From Novosphingobium meiothermophilum (GTDB taxonomy: Bacteria > Pseudomonadota > Alphaproteobacteria > Sphingomonadales > Sphingomonadaceae): a DNA stretch of 64,000 nucleotides. Under the pieces are notes generated by a model that saw only the letters and a list, made by a program, of their open reading frames with translations, searched no databases and was not told the DNA's origin. Below are positions 16,929-26,394 of the stretch, in pieces. Numbering within the stretch: position 1 is the stretch's first letter; each line of letters opens with the position of its first letter. A program made the position numbers and the translations under genes. The stretch lies in contig NZ_QGHL01000009.1 in NCBI RefSeq assembly GCF_003171715.1, positions 1-64,000 of the forward strand. Reading direction: 5' to 3'.

Positions 16929-17516
16929 TTACTGGACGATGAAGGACTTGAAATAGACGTTGTCCACGCCGCCGAAGCCTTCGGTTTCGGTCAGGACACG
17001 GTTGATTTCGGCGGTCAGCCGCTTTTGCAGGCGGGCCTTCCCTTCAGGGCTGATGACATCCTCTTCCGGCGTATCGGCAATGGCGATGAGCAGCGCCGAA
17101 CGGATGGCCAGCTCATGCTTCTTCATCCACGAAACGACGCGGTAATCACGCCGCGTGCTGGCCGAAATGTTCACCTGTAGCAGCGCGTCGGTGTTCTTGA
17201 GGTTCGAGGTGAAGTCCTCGGCGAAGTTGTAATAGACGGTGCGGAACTCGCTGCCGCCTTCGCCATCGACTTCCGCGCCGCCTTCCTCGCCTTCCTTGGC
17301 CTTGGGGGCATAGGGATCGACTTCGCCCTTGCGGATCAGCTTGGGGCTGTTGTCCTTCTTTTCCTCGGCATGGCCGCCTCCGATCACGCCGGCCGCAACC
17401 AGCCCGAACACGCCGCCGCCGCCTGCGCCCAGCAGGCCCACCGCCATGATGATCTTCATCATCATGCCGCCGCCCTTCTTCTTGGGCTTGGCTTCCTTCT
17501 CGCTCTTGTCGCTCAT
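16929..17516 (-). CDS. fliL: flagellar basal-body protein FliL
   Basis: A stator-associated membrane protein of 195 residues. A Lys-rich cytoplasmic start (SDKSEKEAKPKKKGG) is followed by one membrane helix (MMMKIIMAVGLLGAGGGGVFGLVAAG, about 18-43), an acidic linker (KEGEEGGAEVDGEGG) and the periplasmic stomatin-like FliL domain (YYNFAEDFTSNLKNTDALLQVNISAST). It links motor torque to the stators. Lies between fliK and fliM. Confidence 0.92.
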   Translation of the reverse strand: MSDKSEKEAKPKKKGGGMMMKIIMAVGLLGAGGGGVFGLVAAGVIGGGHAEEKKDNSPKLIRKGEVDPYAPKAKEGEEGGAEVDGEGGSEFRTVYYNFAEDFTSNLKNTDALLQVNISASTRRDYRVVSWMKKHELAIRSALLIAIADTPEEDVISPEGKARLQKRLTAEINRVLTETEGFGGVDNVYFKSFIVQ

Positions 17517-17546
17517 CGCTCGTCTTTCAGGATTGGATGGTCAGGG

Positions 17547-19388
17547 TCAGGCGTAGATGCCGTCCGGGCTGCCTGCTTGGGGGGCGCTGGCTCGCGCTGC
17601 GGGAGCACTGTCATCGCGGCGAACGGAAGGCGCTGCCTGCGGCGGCGCTCGCCCATCATCGCGCCCTATCTGCGCTTGCGGCTGGCGCTGGCCATGCCCG
17701 TCGGCCGAAGCCTGCATCGCGGCCTGCTGCTGGCTGCGGGTTTCGGACGATGAAGGCTGCCCGCGGTTGTCGGCCTGCGCGGCGGCGGCTTCGGCGCTGG
17801 CGTTCACCGCGCGGACAAAGCCGGGATCGGCGCTGCTCATCGTCACCGAAAGTGCGTCCGCGCCGGTTTCAAAGCGCAGCGAGACGCGGCCGAAATCGGT
17901 GTTGGTCACGGCAATGCTGAGCGGACGGGGAGATGCCTCCTCGCGGGCGCGGGCCAGCGTGTCGACCAGCGTGGCAAAGTCGATGCGCTCCGCCCGCACC
18001 GTGGAATGTGCGGACGGGGGCAGGGTGACCGCCGGTTCCACGGGCAGCGGGGTCTGCGCCATCACCGCCTGCGGCTGCGAGGCGCTTTCGGCGGGGGTGA
18101 GCGTCTCAGCGGCCAGCCTGCCCGGTTGCCCACCCGCCTGCGTTCCGGGTTGTGCAACGGGATTTTCTGCCGGTTCGCTGGCCGAACGGACTGCGCCCTG
18201 AACCGGATGCAGCCGGAGCGCGGCCTGCGGCTGCGGCCCTTCCACACCGGTTTGCGGGGATGCTGCGGAAGGCAGTGCAGATGCGGTGTCTGCCAGCAGC
18301 GCGGGCGCGCAGCCCGGCATCACCTCCTGCGGCAAAGCCTGCCTTGCAGCGAGGGCGATGGTGGGGGCGAGGGTGGGGGCGAGGGTGGGCGCGCGGGCAG
18401 CGGGCAGCGGCAATGCCGGGGGGAGAGCCGCTCTGTCTGCAAGGTCTGCCATTGCTGCGGGCGCTTGCGCCATCGCATCGGCAGGCGCCGGTTCGATCTC
18501 TATCCGTGCCATCCCCGCCAGAAGCGCTGCGGGAAGGGCCTTGGGTTGACCCGCGGGCACGGGTGACAGGCGAAGTTGCGGCTGCATGGACGAAGGCGCC
18601 CTGGCGACAGGGCTGCCGGGCGCATCCGGGGTGGTGGGTTCGGCTGGCGCACGCGGGGCCGCCGCCATCGGTTCGGCCACGGCGGCAAGGGGAAGCGCCG
18701 CCAGCGCGGCAGGTGCGGCATCCGCACGCATCGGGCCGTTTGGCACGGACGGCAGTTCTTCCGCGTCGGATGTCTCCCCGGACGCGGGAAGCGCATCACC
18801 CGCCATCGGGGTTTCCGAACGCGCCAAGGGCGCATCGCGTCGCGCCGCTGCGCGCGGTTGCGCATGACTTGCCTGCCGGACGGGGGCCGCAAGGATCGCG
18901 GCGAGACGGGCCTCGGCAGGTTCGGCCCGCTCGCTCTCGGCAGCGCTGGCCGAAGGGGATGCCGCCGGTGGCAGCCCCTCATCGGTCGGGGCCGCATGGG
19001 GAGCAGAGCGCGAGGCAGCGACAATCCGGGGAGCCATTGCCATCATGGCTGGTCCGGCGGTTGGCATCAGGGCCGCAAGCGATCGTTCGGCAACCTCGCC
19101 GTCCGATACGGCAACCGGCATTGCCGGACCCGGCAGGATCTTGCCGCTTTCCGGCAAAAGCGCGCCTGTCGGCACTGCTTCTGCCACTCCCGTCCCTGCC
19201 GCATCGGCCGTACTGCCGCCTTCGGCCGTCATGGGCCGGTCAATTCGCTGCTGCGCCAGAACATCCCCGAAGATCAGCGCGCCCGCAGCGATTGCGCCGT
19301 CATCTGCCGCATTCCCGGCAATCTGCGGCTGCGCGCCCGGAAGCGCCGGCACGGCCGCTTGCAGGGAAATGGCGGTGGCATCGAACAT
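17547..19388 (-). CDS. fliK: hook-length control protein FliK
   Basis: A 613-residue Ala/Pro-rich, low-complexity protein with a compact C-terminal Flg_hook domain (RPLSIAVTNTDFGRVSLRFETGADALSVTM, about residues 490-540) and a disordered Gln-rich tail. This is the FliK plan: the long N-terminus measures hook length and the C-terminal domain acts on FlhB. An in-frame 12-base minisatellite encodes an APTL repeat around residue 335. It starts 34 bases after the fliJ end, with GGAG upstream of the ATG. TTAACCCT in that gap is one base off TTAACCAT. Confidence 0.85.
   Translation of the reverse strand: MFDATAISLQAAVPALPGAQPQIAGNAADDGAIAAGALIFGDVLAQQRIDRPMTAEGGSTADAAGTGVAEAVPTGALLPESGKILPGPAMPVAVSDGEVAERSLAALMPTAGPAMMAMAPRIVAASRSAPHAAPTDEGLPPAASPSASAAESERAEPAEARLAAILAAPVRQASHAQPRAAARRDAPLARSETPMAGDALPASGETSDAEELPSVPNGPMRADAAPAALAALPLAAVAEPMAAAPRAPAEPTTPDAPGSPVARAPSSMQPQLRLSPVPAGQPKALPAALLAGMARIEIEPAPADAMAQAPAAMADLADRAALPPALPLPAARAPTLAPTLAPTIALAARQALPQEVMPGCAPALLADTASALPSAASPQTGVEGPQPQAALRLHPVQGAVRSASEPAENPVAQPGTQAGGQPGRLAAETLTPAESASQPQAVMAQTPLPVEPAVTLPPSAHSTVRAERIDFATLVDTLARAREEASPRPLSIAVTNTDFGRVSLRFETGADALSVTMSSADPGFVRAVNASAEAAAAQADNRGQPSSSETRSQQQAAMQASADGHGQRQPQAQIGRDDGRAPPQAAPSVRRDDSAPAARASAPQAGSPDGIYA
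18361..18393. repeat. 12-base in-frame minisatellite in fliK
   Basis: Tandem units of GTGGGGGCGAGG, two full copies plus a decayed third, lie in the fliK linker. On the coding (minus) strand they encode repeated APTL. The 12-base unit preserves the frame, so copy number could change the linker length without inactivating the protein. Confidence 0.75.
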
Positions 19389-19422
19389 GGCGCAGGTCTC
19401 CGTCGCGGGCTGTTAACCCTGT

Positions 19423-19854
19423 TTATTCAAGACCCGTGCCAGAACCCTTCCTGCCGGTCGTAGGTATTGCCCCTGATGCGATCTTGCGGGCGATCAGGCG
19501 TTCCTGCGCCTCGGCGCGTTCCTCGACTGCGGCGCGGCGCCGCTCGGCGGCGGCGGCCTCCTCGGCGCGGGCATCGGCAATGCGGCGGGCGGTCTCGGCA
19601 TCGGCGCGGGTCGTGCTGGCGATGCGGTCCAGCCCGGCAATGAACTGCCTGAGCTGTTGCAGCCCATGGGCATCGCGCGCATCGGTGCGCGCGGCATAAT
19701 CGGCAGAAAGGCGGGCGGTGCGCTCGACCAGTCCCTGCAACTGCGCCAGCGTGCCTTCGGCCTTGCCCGCTTCGGCAAGGGCGGTCTGGCGGGCAATGTC
19801 GCGGATGCGCTCAAGCCGTTTCAGCCGGGCCAGCCGGGCGCGTTCGGCCTTCAT
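19423..19854 (-). CDS. fliJ: flagellar export protein FliJ
   Basis: A 143-residue, almost wholly coiled-coil protein rich in Arg, Glu and Ala (ERARLARLKRLERIRDIARQ .. ADAETARRIADARAEEAAAAERRRAAVEERAEAQERLIARK), as expected for FliJ, the stalk of the export ATPase. Identity rests on length, coiled coil and its position directly after fliI, with a four-base overlap. Sequence conservation in this family is low. Confidence 0.82.
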   Translation of the reverse strand: MKAERARLARLKRLERIRDIARQTALAEAGKAEGTLAQLQGLVERTARLSADYAARTDARDAHGLQQLRQFIAGLDRIASTTRADAETARRIADARAEEAAAAERRRAAVEERAEAQERLIARKIASGAIPTTGRKGSGTGLE

Positions 19855-21173
19855 GGGCCGATAAGCTGGCGCAGCGCCGCAATGCTTTGCGCCAGGGGCA
19901 CGATCTCGCGCTGCGGCTGGTTGATGAACCCGCTCAGCGCATCGTGCATGGCAATCGCCCGGTCAAGCTGCGGGTCTGCGCCTGATCGGTAAGCCCCCAT
20001 GAGCACCAGATCGCGGTTCGCTTCGTAGGCGGCCACCAGCGCGCGGAAGGTGCGCGCTGCCTGCTGGTGTTCGGCCGCGGTGATGTCGTTCATCACGCGG
20101 CTGAGCGAAGCGGCGATGTCTATGGCCGGATACTGCCCGCGCTGCGCCAGTTCGCGCGAAAGCACGATGTGCCCGTCAAGAATGGAACGGGCGGTATCCA
20201 CCACCGGATCGTCCTGGTTGTCGCCATCGGCCAGCACGGTGTAAAGGCCCGTTACCGATCCGCCACTTTCGGCGGAATTGCCCGCGCGCTCCACCAGCTT
20301 GGTGATTGTCGCGAGCGCCGATGGCGGATAGCCACGCGCCGCGCCCGGTTCACCCAGCAGCAGCGCGATTTCCCGACCCGCGTGGGCCACACGCGTCAGG
20401 CTGTCCATTATGAGCAGCACGCGCTTGCCCTGCGCGCGGAAGTATTCGGCCAGTGCGGTGGCCATCATGGCGCCGCGAATGCGCAGGTTGGGAGCATGGT
20501 CGGCAGGCACCGCCACGATGACCGAACGCTCGCGCTTGGCCCCTTGCATGTGCCGTTCGACGAAATCGGAGACCTCGCGCGCACGCTCGCCAATCAGGCC
20601 AACGATCACGATCTCGGCCTCGGCGCCATGCGCGATCATGTCGAGCAGCACCGATTTGCCCACACCCGATCCCGCCATGATGCCGATGCGCTGGCCCACT
20701 CCGAATGTGGTGAGCGCGTTGAGCGCGCGCACGCCTGTGTCGAAAGCCATGCGCACCGGCGAACGATCCAGCGCGGCGGTGCGCACCCCGCCTGCGGGCC
20801 ATTCACGGCGGCTGTGGATGGGGCCAAGCCCGTCGATCGGTTTGCCTTCGCCATCGATGGCGCGGCCAAGGAATGCCTCGCCCACCGGCACCATGCCGGG
20901 ACGGCCTTCGGGGCGCACCTTTGCGCCGGGCCGCAGCAGCACCGGATCGCCCAGCAGCATCATCAGCGTGCGGCCATTGCGGAAGCCCACGGTTTCAGCC
21001 GACAGCGACCCTGCGCCATGGGCGATGCGGCACTGCGTGCCAATGGGGACCGAAAGGCCCGAAACCTCCAGCATTCCGCCATCGCAGGCCGCCAGCAGGC
21101 CATAGCGCGCCGGGGTGAAATCGGGTTCGCACACGGCCAGCTGGTCAAGCAGGGGTTCGATCAGGTTCAGCAT
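19851..21173 (-). CDS. fliI: flagellar export ATPase FliI
   Basis: An F1-beta-like ATPase of 440 residues that energises flagellar type III export. The P-loop GSGVGKS is at about residues 168-174, followed by GLIGERAREVSDFVE and the Walker B strand VLLIMDSLTRVAHAGREIALLLGEPGAARGYPPS. ATG 21173 overlaps the fliH end and begins a normal FliI N-terminus; the earlier ATG at 21206 adds 11 residues inside fliH and is less likely. Confidence 0.96.
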   Translation of the reverse strand: MLNLIEPLLDQLAVCEPDFTPARYGLLAACDGGMLEVSGLSVPIGTQCRIAHGAGSLSAETVGFRNGRTLMMLLGDPVLLRPGAKVRPEGRPGMVPVGEAFLGRAIDGEGKPIDGLGPIHSRREWPAGGVRTAALDRSPVRMAFDTGVRALNALTTFGVGQRIGIMAGSGVGKSVLLDMIAHGAEAEIVIVGLIGERAREVSDFVERHMQGAKRERSVIVAVPADHAPNLRIRGAMMATALAEYFRAQGKRVLLIMDSLTRVAHAGREIALLLGEPGAARGYPPSALATITKLVERAGNSAESGGSVTGLYTVLADGDNQDDPVVDTARSILDGHIVLSRELAQRGQYPAIDIAASLSRVMNDITAAEHQQAARTFRALVAAYEANRDLVLMGAYRSGADPQLDRAIAMHDALSGFINQPQREIVPLAQSIAALRQLIGP

Positions 21174-21805
21174 TGCCGCAGCGCTTCCTCGATGGCGCGG
21201 CGCCATTGCTCAGGCCCGTCCTCCACTCCGCCCAGCGCGCCTTCCACCCGCACAGCGCCACGCTCCAGCGTGGCGTCCGGTTCGAAGTGCCAGTCTTCGG
21301 GCAGGCGCGCCGCGATCAGCGCAAGGTCTTCAGGATGCAGGCGGATGACCCGCGCATCTTCGGCGCGGGCCAGCATGGCGGCAGCCACCTGCACGCGCCG
21401 GGTCAGTCCTTCGGGATCGAGCGCGGCAGGGGCAATGGCCGCCTCGCACAGCGCAATCACCGTTTCGCGAAGGCGTTCCTGCAATTCGGCCTGCATCGCC
21501 GCATCCAGCCGGGTCAGCGCCAGTTCGATCCGGCTGCGCGCCGCATCCTGTTCGGCAATGATCTGGGCTGCGGCCTCCTGTGCATCGCCCAGCCCGCGCG
21601 CATAGCCATCGGCCCAGGCAGCGGCCACGGGGTCATCGTGCTGCCCGCCTTCGCCTGCGTCGGCGCTTTCGACGGGTGCAGGCGCAGGTTCGGCAGGCGG
21701 CACGGCGGCGGGCGCAAGTTCCCTGAAGAACCGCCGGTCCTGCGCAAAGCCGGTTGGAACCTGCGCCAGAGCGGCGAGCGAAACCGCGCGCGCAGGTTCA
21801 GACAT
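21167..21805 (-). CDS. fliH: export ATPase regulator FliH
   Basis: A 212-residue stator-like partner of FliI. The N-terminus is low-complexity with PAAVPPAEPAPAPVES; a central helix (AWADGYARGLGDAQEAAAQIIAEQDAAR) carries the glycine-spaced pattern of FliH, and the C-terminal domain (AEDARVIRLHPEDLALIAARLPEDWHFEPDATLERGAVRVEGALGGVEDG) matches the FliH/V-ATPase E fold. Overlaps fliG by eight bases and fliI by seven. Confidence 0.9.
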   Translation of the reverse strand: MSEPARAVSLAALAQVPTGFAQDRRFFRELAPAAVPPAEPAPAPVESADAGEGGQHDDPVAAAWADGYARGLGDAQEAAAQIIAEQDAARSRIELALTRLDAAMQAELQERLRETVIALCEAAIAPAALDPEGLTRRVQVAAAMLARAEDARVIRLHPEDLALIAARLPEDWHFEPDATLERGAVRVEGALGGVEDGPEQWRRAIEEALRQC

Positions 21806-22829
21806 AGTCGTCGTCGCCCGCGCCGAACACGATCACCCCTTCGGCCGAAAGACGGCGCGCGGCGGCCACCATGGCCTTCTGCGCCTCGATCACCTCGGCC
21901 ATCTTCATGCGGCCGCGCGCGGCAATCTCGTCGCGGATGCCATCTGCCGCACGGGCCGACATGGCGCGGAAGAAGGCTTCGCGCTGCTCCTCGGCAATGC
22001 CTTTCAGCGCTGCGATCAGAGCATCGCTGTCCACCTCGCGCAGCAGCGCCCCCATCGACTTGTCGTCGAGCGCGAAGAGGTGCTCGAACTTGAACATCTC
22101 GTTCTCGATGGCCTTGGCAAGCTGGCGGTCCTGCTTGGCAATTTCGGGCATGACGCGCTTTTCCACCGCACGCACCGATGCGTTGATGATATCGGCCGCC
22201 TCGCGCGGGCCGCCCATGGAAAGCGCGCCGCGCCCGTGGCATTCCCCGATCCGGCGGTTCAGCATTTCCTCCAGCATCACGATGGCCTCCGGCGAGACCG
22301 GTCCGAGCGAGGCGATGCGGTGCACCACCTGCGGCTGCACATCGTCGGGCAGGCCATGCAGAACGGCGGCGGCCACTTCCGGATCAAGCTGCACCAGCAG
22401 CACCGCAATGGCCTGCGGGTGTTCGTCGCGGATCAAGGGCACGATCACCTGCGGGGTCAGCCACTTGGCCAGTTCGATCGTGGGCGTGCGCGAAGGATCG
22501 TCGGGCGCGATGCGCTGCATCAGGCTGTCGGCCTTCACCTCGCCCACCGCGCGGGTCATGAGCGAGCGCACCTGTCCGATCCGGTCATGCGCGACAAGGC
22601 CAAGCCGCTCGGTCTTCTCGACGAAGCCCGCGATGGCCTGGGCAATCGCCACGGGGCCGATTTCGCCCAGCGCGCACATCTTCTCGCCCAGAAGGCGCAG
22701 TTCGGCCGGTTCAAGCTGGGCAAGGATCTGCGCGGCCTGATCGTCCTCCAGCAGCATGACCATGACGGCCGCGCGTTCAGGGTCGGAAATCTGCGGCTCT
22801 TCCGCCACGATCTCGCTCATCTCGCTCAT
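21798..22829 (-). CDS. fliG: flagellar rotor/switch protein FliG
   Basis: A rotor protein of 343 residues. N-terminal FliF-binding domain (ERAAVMVMLLEDDQAAQILAQLEP), middle armadillo domain with EHPQAIAVLLVQLDPEVAAAVLHGLPDD, and the C-terminal torque domain (FKFEHLFALDDKSMGALLREVDSDALIAALKG) whose charged helix contacts MotA. The C-terminal tail is acidic (GAGDDDYV). It overlaps the fliF end by four bases. Confidence 0.96.
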   Translation of the reverse strand: MSEMSEIVAEEPQISDPERAAVMVMLLEDDQAAQILAQLEPAELRLLGEKMCALGEIGPVAIAQAIAGFVEKTERLGLVAHDRIGQVRSLMTRAVGEVKADSLMQRIAPDDPSRTPTIELAKWLTPQVIVPLIRDEHPQAIAVLLVQLDPEVAAAVLHGLPDDVQPQVVHRIASLGPVSPEAIVMLEEMLNRRIGECHGRGALSMGGPREAADIINASVRAVEKRVMPEIAKQDRQLAKAIENEMFKFEHLFALDDKSMGALLREVDSDALIAALKGIAEEQREAFFRAMSARAADGIRDEIAARGRMKMAEVIEAQKAMVAAARRLSAEGVIVFGAGDDDYV

Positions 22830-24511
22830 GCTGCGCCTTCCTCTTCAGGAGTCTTGAGCATCTGCTTCAGGGCCACCAGCGCGCTGTCGGGCTTTTCCAC
22901 CACCAGCCGCTGTGCAAGGCTTACCTGACGGGCCAGCGCTTCGGCATCGACCACGCCGGTTGCCGGATCCTGCGCCGGCTGGATGGCTGCGGCCACTTCG
23001 GCAGCGGTTATTGCCGGGGCCGGATCACCGTCTGCCTCGGCTTGGCCGCTGGCGGCGGTGTCCTCGTCATTGCCGGTGGCAGCCACCGCGGGTTCTCGCT
23101 TCAGCGCCTTGATGAGCGGGCGCACGCCCAGGAGCAGCACCAAAAGCACCGCGATCAGCGCCACCGCATTGCGCAGGATCGTGGCGAACCACGGGGTTTC
23201 CCAGAAAGGCTGCGGTTCAACGCTTGCGGGCTTGAACGCGCGCACGGCCACGGCCACCTGATCGCCGCGCGCGGGATCGGCGCCCACGGCCGCGCTGACA
23301 AGCTGCTTGATCTGCTCGATGTCCTGCGGCTTTGCCTTGGCCATGGTTTCCGCACTCAGCGCCACCGCCACCGACAGGCGGCGCACCTTGCCGGGGGCCT
23401 GATTGGAAACCGCCACCTCGCGGCCCAGTTCATAGGTGCGGGTGGAACTGGTTTCCTCGTTGCGCTGGGGCGGCTGCGCGTTGGCAGGCGGGGTGCCCTG
23501 CGGTGCGCCGGGCTGGGCGGTGGTGGGCGGTGGCGGGGTATTGGCGGTCACGCCCGGAACGCCCTGCGCGGTGCCTGCCGCGGCCTGCTGCGATGCGCTC
23601 TGGCTTTCCTGCCGGATCACGCCTTCCTTGTCATAGCTTTCGCGGGCCGATGTCACCTGATCCATGTCGAGATCGACCTGAATCTCGGACGAGAAGTTGC
23701 CTTCGCCGAGCATCGGGGTGAGAAGCTGCGCCACCTGCTGGCGCAGCTTCTCCTCCATGCGTTGCTGCAATTCCAGCCGGTCCCCGTCGGCGCCGCTGGC
23801 TTCGGAAAGCAGGCGGCCGTGCTGATCGACCACGCGCACCGCATCGATCGAAAGTCCCGGCACCGATCCGGCCACAAGGTTCACGATGGCGCGCACCTGG
23901 CTTTCCGAAAGCTGGCGCCCGCGCTTCAGCTTCACCATGACCGAGGCCGAAGGCGGCACGTTCTCGCGCACGAAGACCGACTTTTCCGGCTCGGCCAGAT
24001 GGACGCGCACCGCCTCCACCCCGTCGATTTCCATCATCGTCAGTTCCAGTTCGCGCTCGCGCGCGGCTTTCAGGCGCTGGCCTTCAAGCCCGCGGCTGGC
24101 CCCCATCGGCAGCTTGTCGAGCATCTGGATGCCGGTTTCGGGCGTGGCGATGGCCCCGTCGGATGCGGCGGCCATGCGCGCCTTGTAAAGATCATCCTCG
24201 CCCACAGTGATCGCGCCGGTGGCGTTGTCGATGCGATAGGCAATCGCCGCCTTGTCGAGGCTGGCGATCACTTCGGCGCGTTCGCCATCGGAAAGCTGGC
24301 TGTAAAGCACGCGCTGCGGGGCGGGCGCCATTGCCAGCCACAGCACGGCGGAAACGCCAGCGGCTGATGCGCCCGCGAACCACGGCAGGGCGCGGCGCAC
24401 CGGCGGCTGGGCAAGGAAGGCTCTGGCCCGCGCGCCAAGGCTTCCGCCCGCCGGATCGCTCAGCGCGGCAAATGCCGAAGGCGCGGGAGGGGTGTCGGCA
24501 GCATCGGCCAT
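22826..24511 (-). CDS. fliF: MS-ring protein FliF
   Basis: A 561-residue MS-ring protein. Two membrane helices (about 40-62 and 455-475, NAVALIAVLLVLLLGVRPLI) flank periplasmic ring-building domains (VLYSQLSDGERAEVIASLDKA; ELELTMMEIDGVEAVRVHLAEPEKSVFVRE; SVPGLSIDAVRVVDQHGRLLS). A long Pro/Gln/Thr linker lies between them, and the C-terminal FliG-binding tail (KPDSALVALKQMLKTPEEE) is present. Overlaps fliG downstream; five bases after fliE. Confidence 0.96.
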   Translation of the reverse strand: MADAADTPPAPSAFAALSDPAGGSLGARARAFLAQPPVRRALPWFAGASAAGVSAVLWLAMAPAPQRVLYSQLSDGERAEVIASLDKAAIAYRIDNATGAITVGEDDLYKARMAAASDGAIATPETGIQMLDKLPMGASRGLEGQRLKAARERELELTMMEIDGVEAVRVHLAEPEKSVFVRENVPPSASVMVKLKRGRQLSESQVRAIVNLVAGSVPGLSIDAVRVVDQHGRLLSEASGADGDRLELQQRMEEKLRQQVAQLLTPMLGEGNFSSEIQVDLDMDQVTSARESYDKEGVIRQESQSASQQAAAGTAQGVPGVTANTPPPPTTAQPGAPQGTPPANAQPPQRNEETSSTRTYELGREVAVSNQAPGKVRRLSVAVALSAETMAKAKPQDIEQIKQLVSAAVGADPARGDQVAVAVRAFKPASVEPQPFWETPWFATILRNAVALIAVLLVLLLGVRPLIKALKREPAVAATGNDEDTAASGQAEADGDPAPAITAAEVAAAIQPAQDPATGVVDAEALARQVSLAQRLVVEKPDSALVALKQMLKTPEEEGAA

Positions 24512-24515
24512 CTAG

Positions 24516-24886
24516 TCACACTCCCATCCGCATGATGTCCTGATAGGCGGTCAGCAGCTTGTTGCGCACTTGCAGCGTGGCCTCGAAGGCAACGCCCGCC
24601 TCCTGCCGCGCCAGCATGACCTTGGCGATGTCCACCACCTCGCCCTTTTCATAGGCGGCGGTGATGTCGCTCGATTTCTGCTGCATGGCATTGACCGTAT
24701 CGAGCGCGCCGCTCAGCGTATCGGTAAAGCTGCCCGCCGGGCCGGAAGGGGCCGCGCCCGATGCAGCCTGCGCGCCGTCGGGGGTGCGCACCTGCTGGAG
24801 CAGTTGCGAACGCTCCATGATTTGCTGGCGCAGGGCCATGATGTCCTGAATGCCCGCGGCCCTGCCGCCGATGCCGGAGATGCCGC

Positions 24887-24890
<4 letters not shown>
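24516..24890 (-). CDS. fliE: rod-MS ring junction protein FliE
   Basis: A 124-residue rod adaptor. The C-terminal region (FTDTLSGALDTVNAMQQKSSDITAAYEKGEVVDIAKVMLARQEAGVAFEATLQVRNKLLTAYQDIMRMGV) is the canonical FliE domain, ending in the usual hydrophobic-Met motif. Its start overlaps the flbD-like stop (ATGA), tying the regulator to the first structural gene. Confidence 0.93.
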
Positions 24891-26155
<1,265 letters not shown>

Positions 26156-26168
26156 CTGATGACCCTCG

Positions 26169-26176
26169 TTAACCAT
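26169..26176 (+). promoter_or_regulatory. CtrA-type half-site TTAACCAT
   Basis: An exact TTAACCAT, the 8-mer recognised by CtrA across alphaproteobacteria, lies 14 bases before the preferred flbD start and inside the longer alternative reading frame. It could place the top flagellar regulator under CtrA control, as known in Caulobacter. A single 8-mer can occur by chance, and its closeness to the start would suit repression better than activation. Confidence 0.45.
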
Positions 26177-26224
26177 CCCGTCTGGCCGCATCTTTCGCGC
26201 GGGACCGACAAACAGGTTGAAACT

Positions 26225-26264
26225 TTAAGGGGCAGGGAAACCCGTAGTGCGACTACTTAGGGGC
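26225..26264. repeat. direct repeat TTAAGGGGC/TTAGGGGC and a 13-base palindrome
   Basis: TTAAGGGGC (26225-26233) and TTAGGGGC (26257-26264) are near-identical direct repeats about three helical turns apart. Between them GTAGTGCGACTAC (26244-26256) is a perfect 5-3-5 palindrome. All lie upstream of the flagellin promoter region and resemble regulator-binding DNA. The protein is unknown. Confidence 0.45.
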
Positions 26265-26279
26265 GGCAGTCTTTTGCCG
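26264..26279. promoter_or_regulatory. palindrome CGGCA-N6-TGCCG, candidate FlbD site 1
   Basis: CGGCAGTCTTTTGCCG, a 16-base dyad in the flbD/flagellin gap, has the same arms and spacing as the dyad at 38346-38361 upstream of flgB. A second dyad of equal geometry is centred 32 bases downstream. Best read as a dimeric Fis-type HTH operator for the adjacent activator gene. It is not an exact sigma-54 promoter: GG and GC are one base too close. Confidence 0.6.
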
Positions 26280-26287
26280 GGGGGCGG

Positions 26288-26316
26288 CTTAAATCCGGCG
26301 AACCTTTGCCGGTCTT
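26288..26316 (+). promoter_or_regulatory. candidate FliA promoter of flagellin
   Basis: CTTAAA (26288-26293), 14 bases, then GCCGGTCTT (26308-26316). The same layout occurs before flgM (CTTAAA-N14-TCCGTTCTT). It resembles the sigma-28 consensus TAAA-N15-GCCGATAA, with a one-base shorter spacer and a diverged right half. The ATG of flagellin is 79 bases further on. The -10-like part overlaps palindrome site 2, so some similarity may come from that operator. Confidence 0.5.
26295..26312. promoter_or_regulatory. palindrome CCGGC-N8-GCCGG, candidate FlbD site 2
   Basis: An 18-base dyad with inner geometry identical to site 1 (CGGC-N8-GCCG), centred 32 bases downstream of it, about three helical turns. 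It overlaps the candidate FliA promoter of flagellin, so a bound regulator could block or tune that promoter. Confidence 0.5.
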
Positions 26317-26394
26317 TGCTTCGACAGCCGCGTCGATCCACATGACCCGGCGGTCCATTCGGGAACGACACTACCCCCTACCGGAGACTGGAAA

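Noticed and set aside
26265..26278. GGCAGTCTTTTGCC as a sigma-54 promoter of flagellin.
   Set aside because: GG and GC are nine bases apart instead of ten, a spacing sigma-54 does not tolerate; the symmetry fits an operator.
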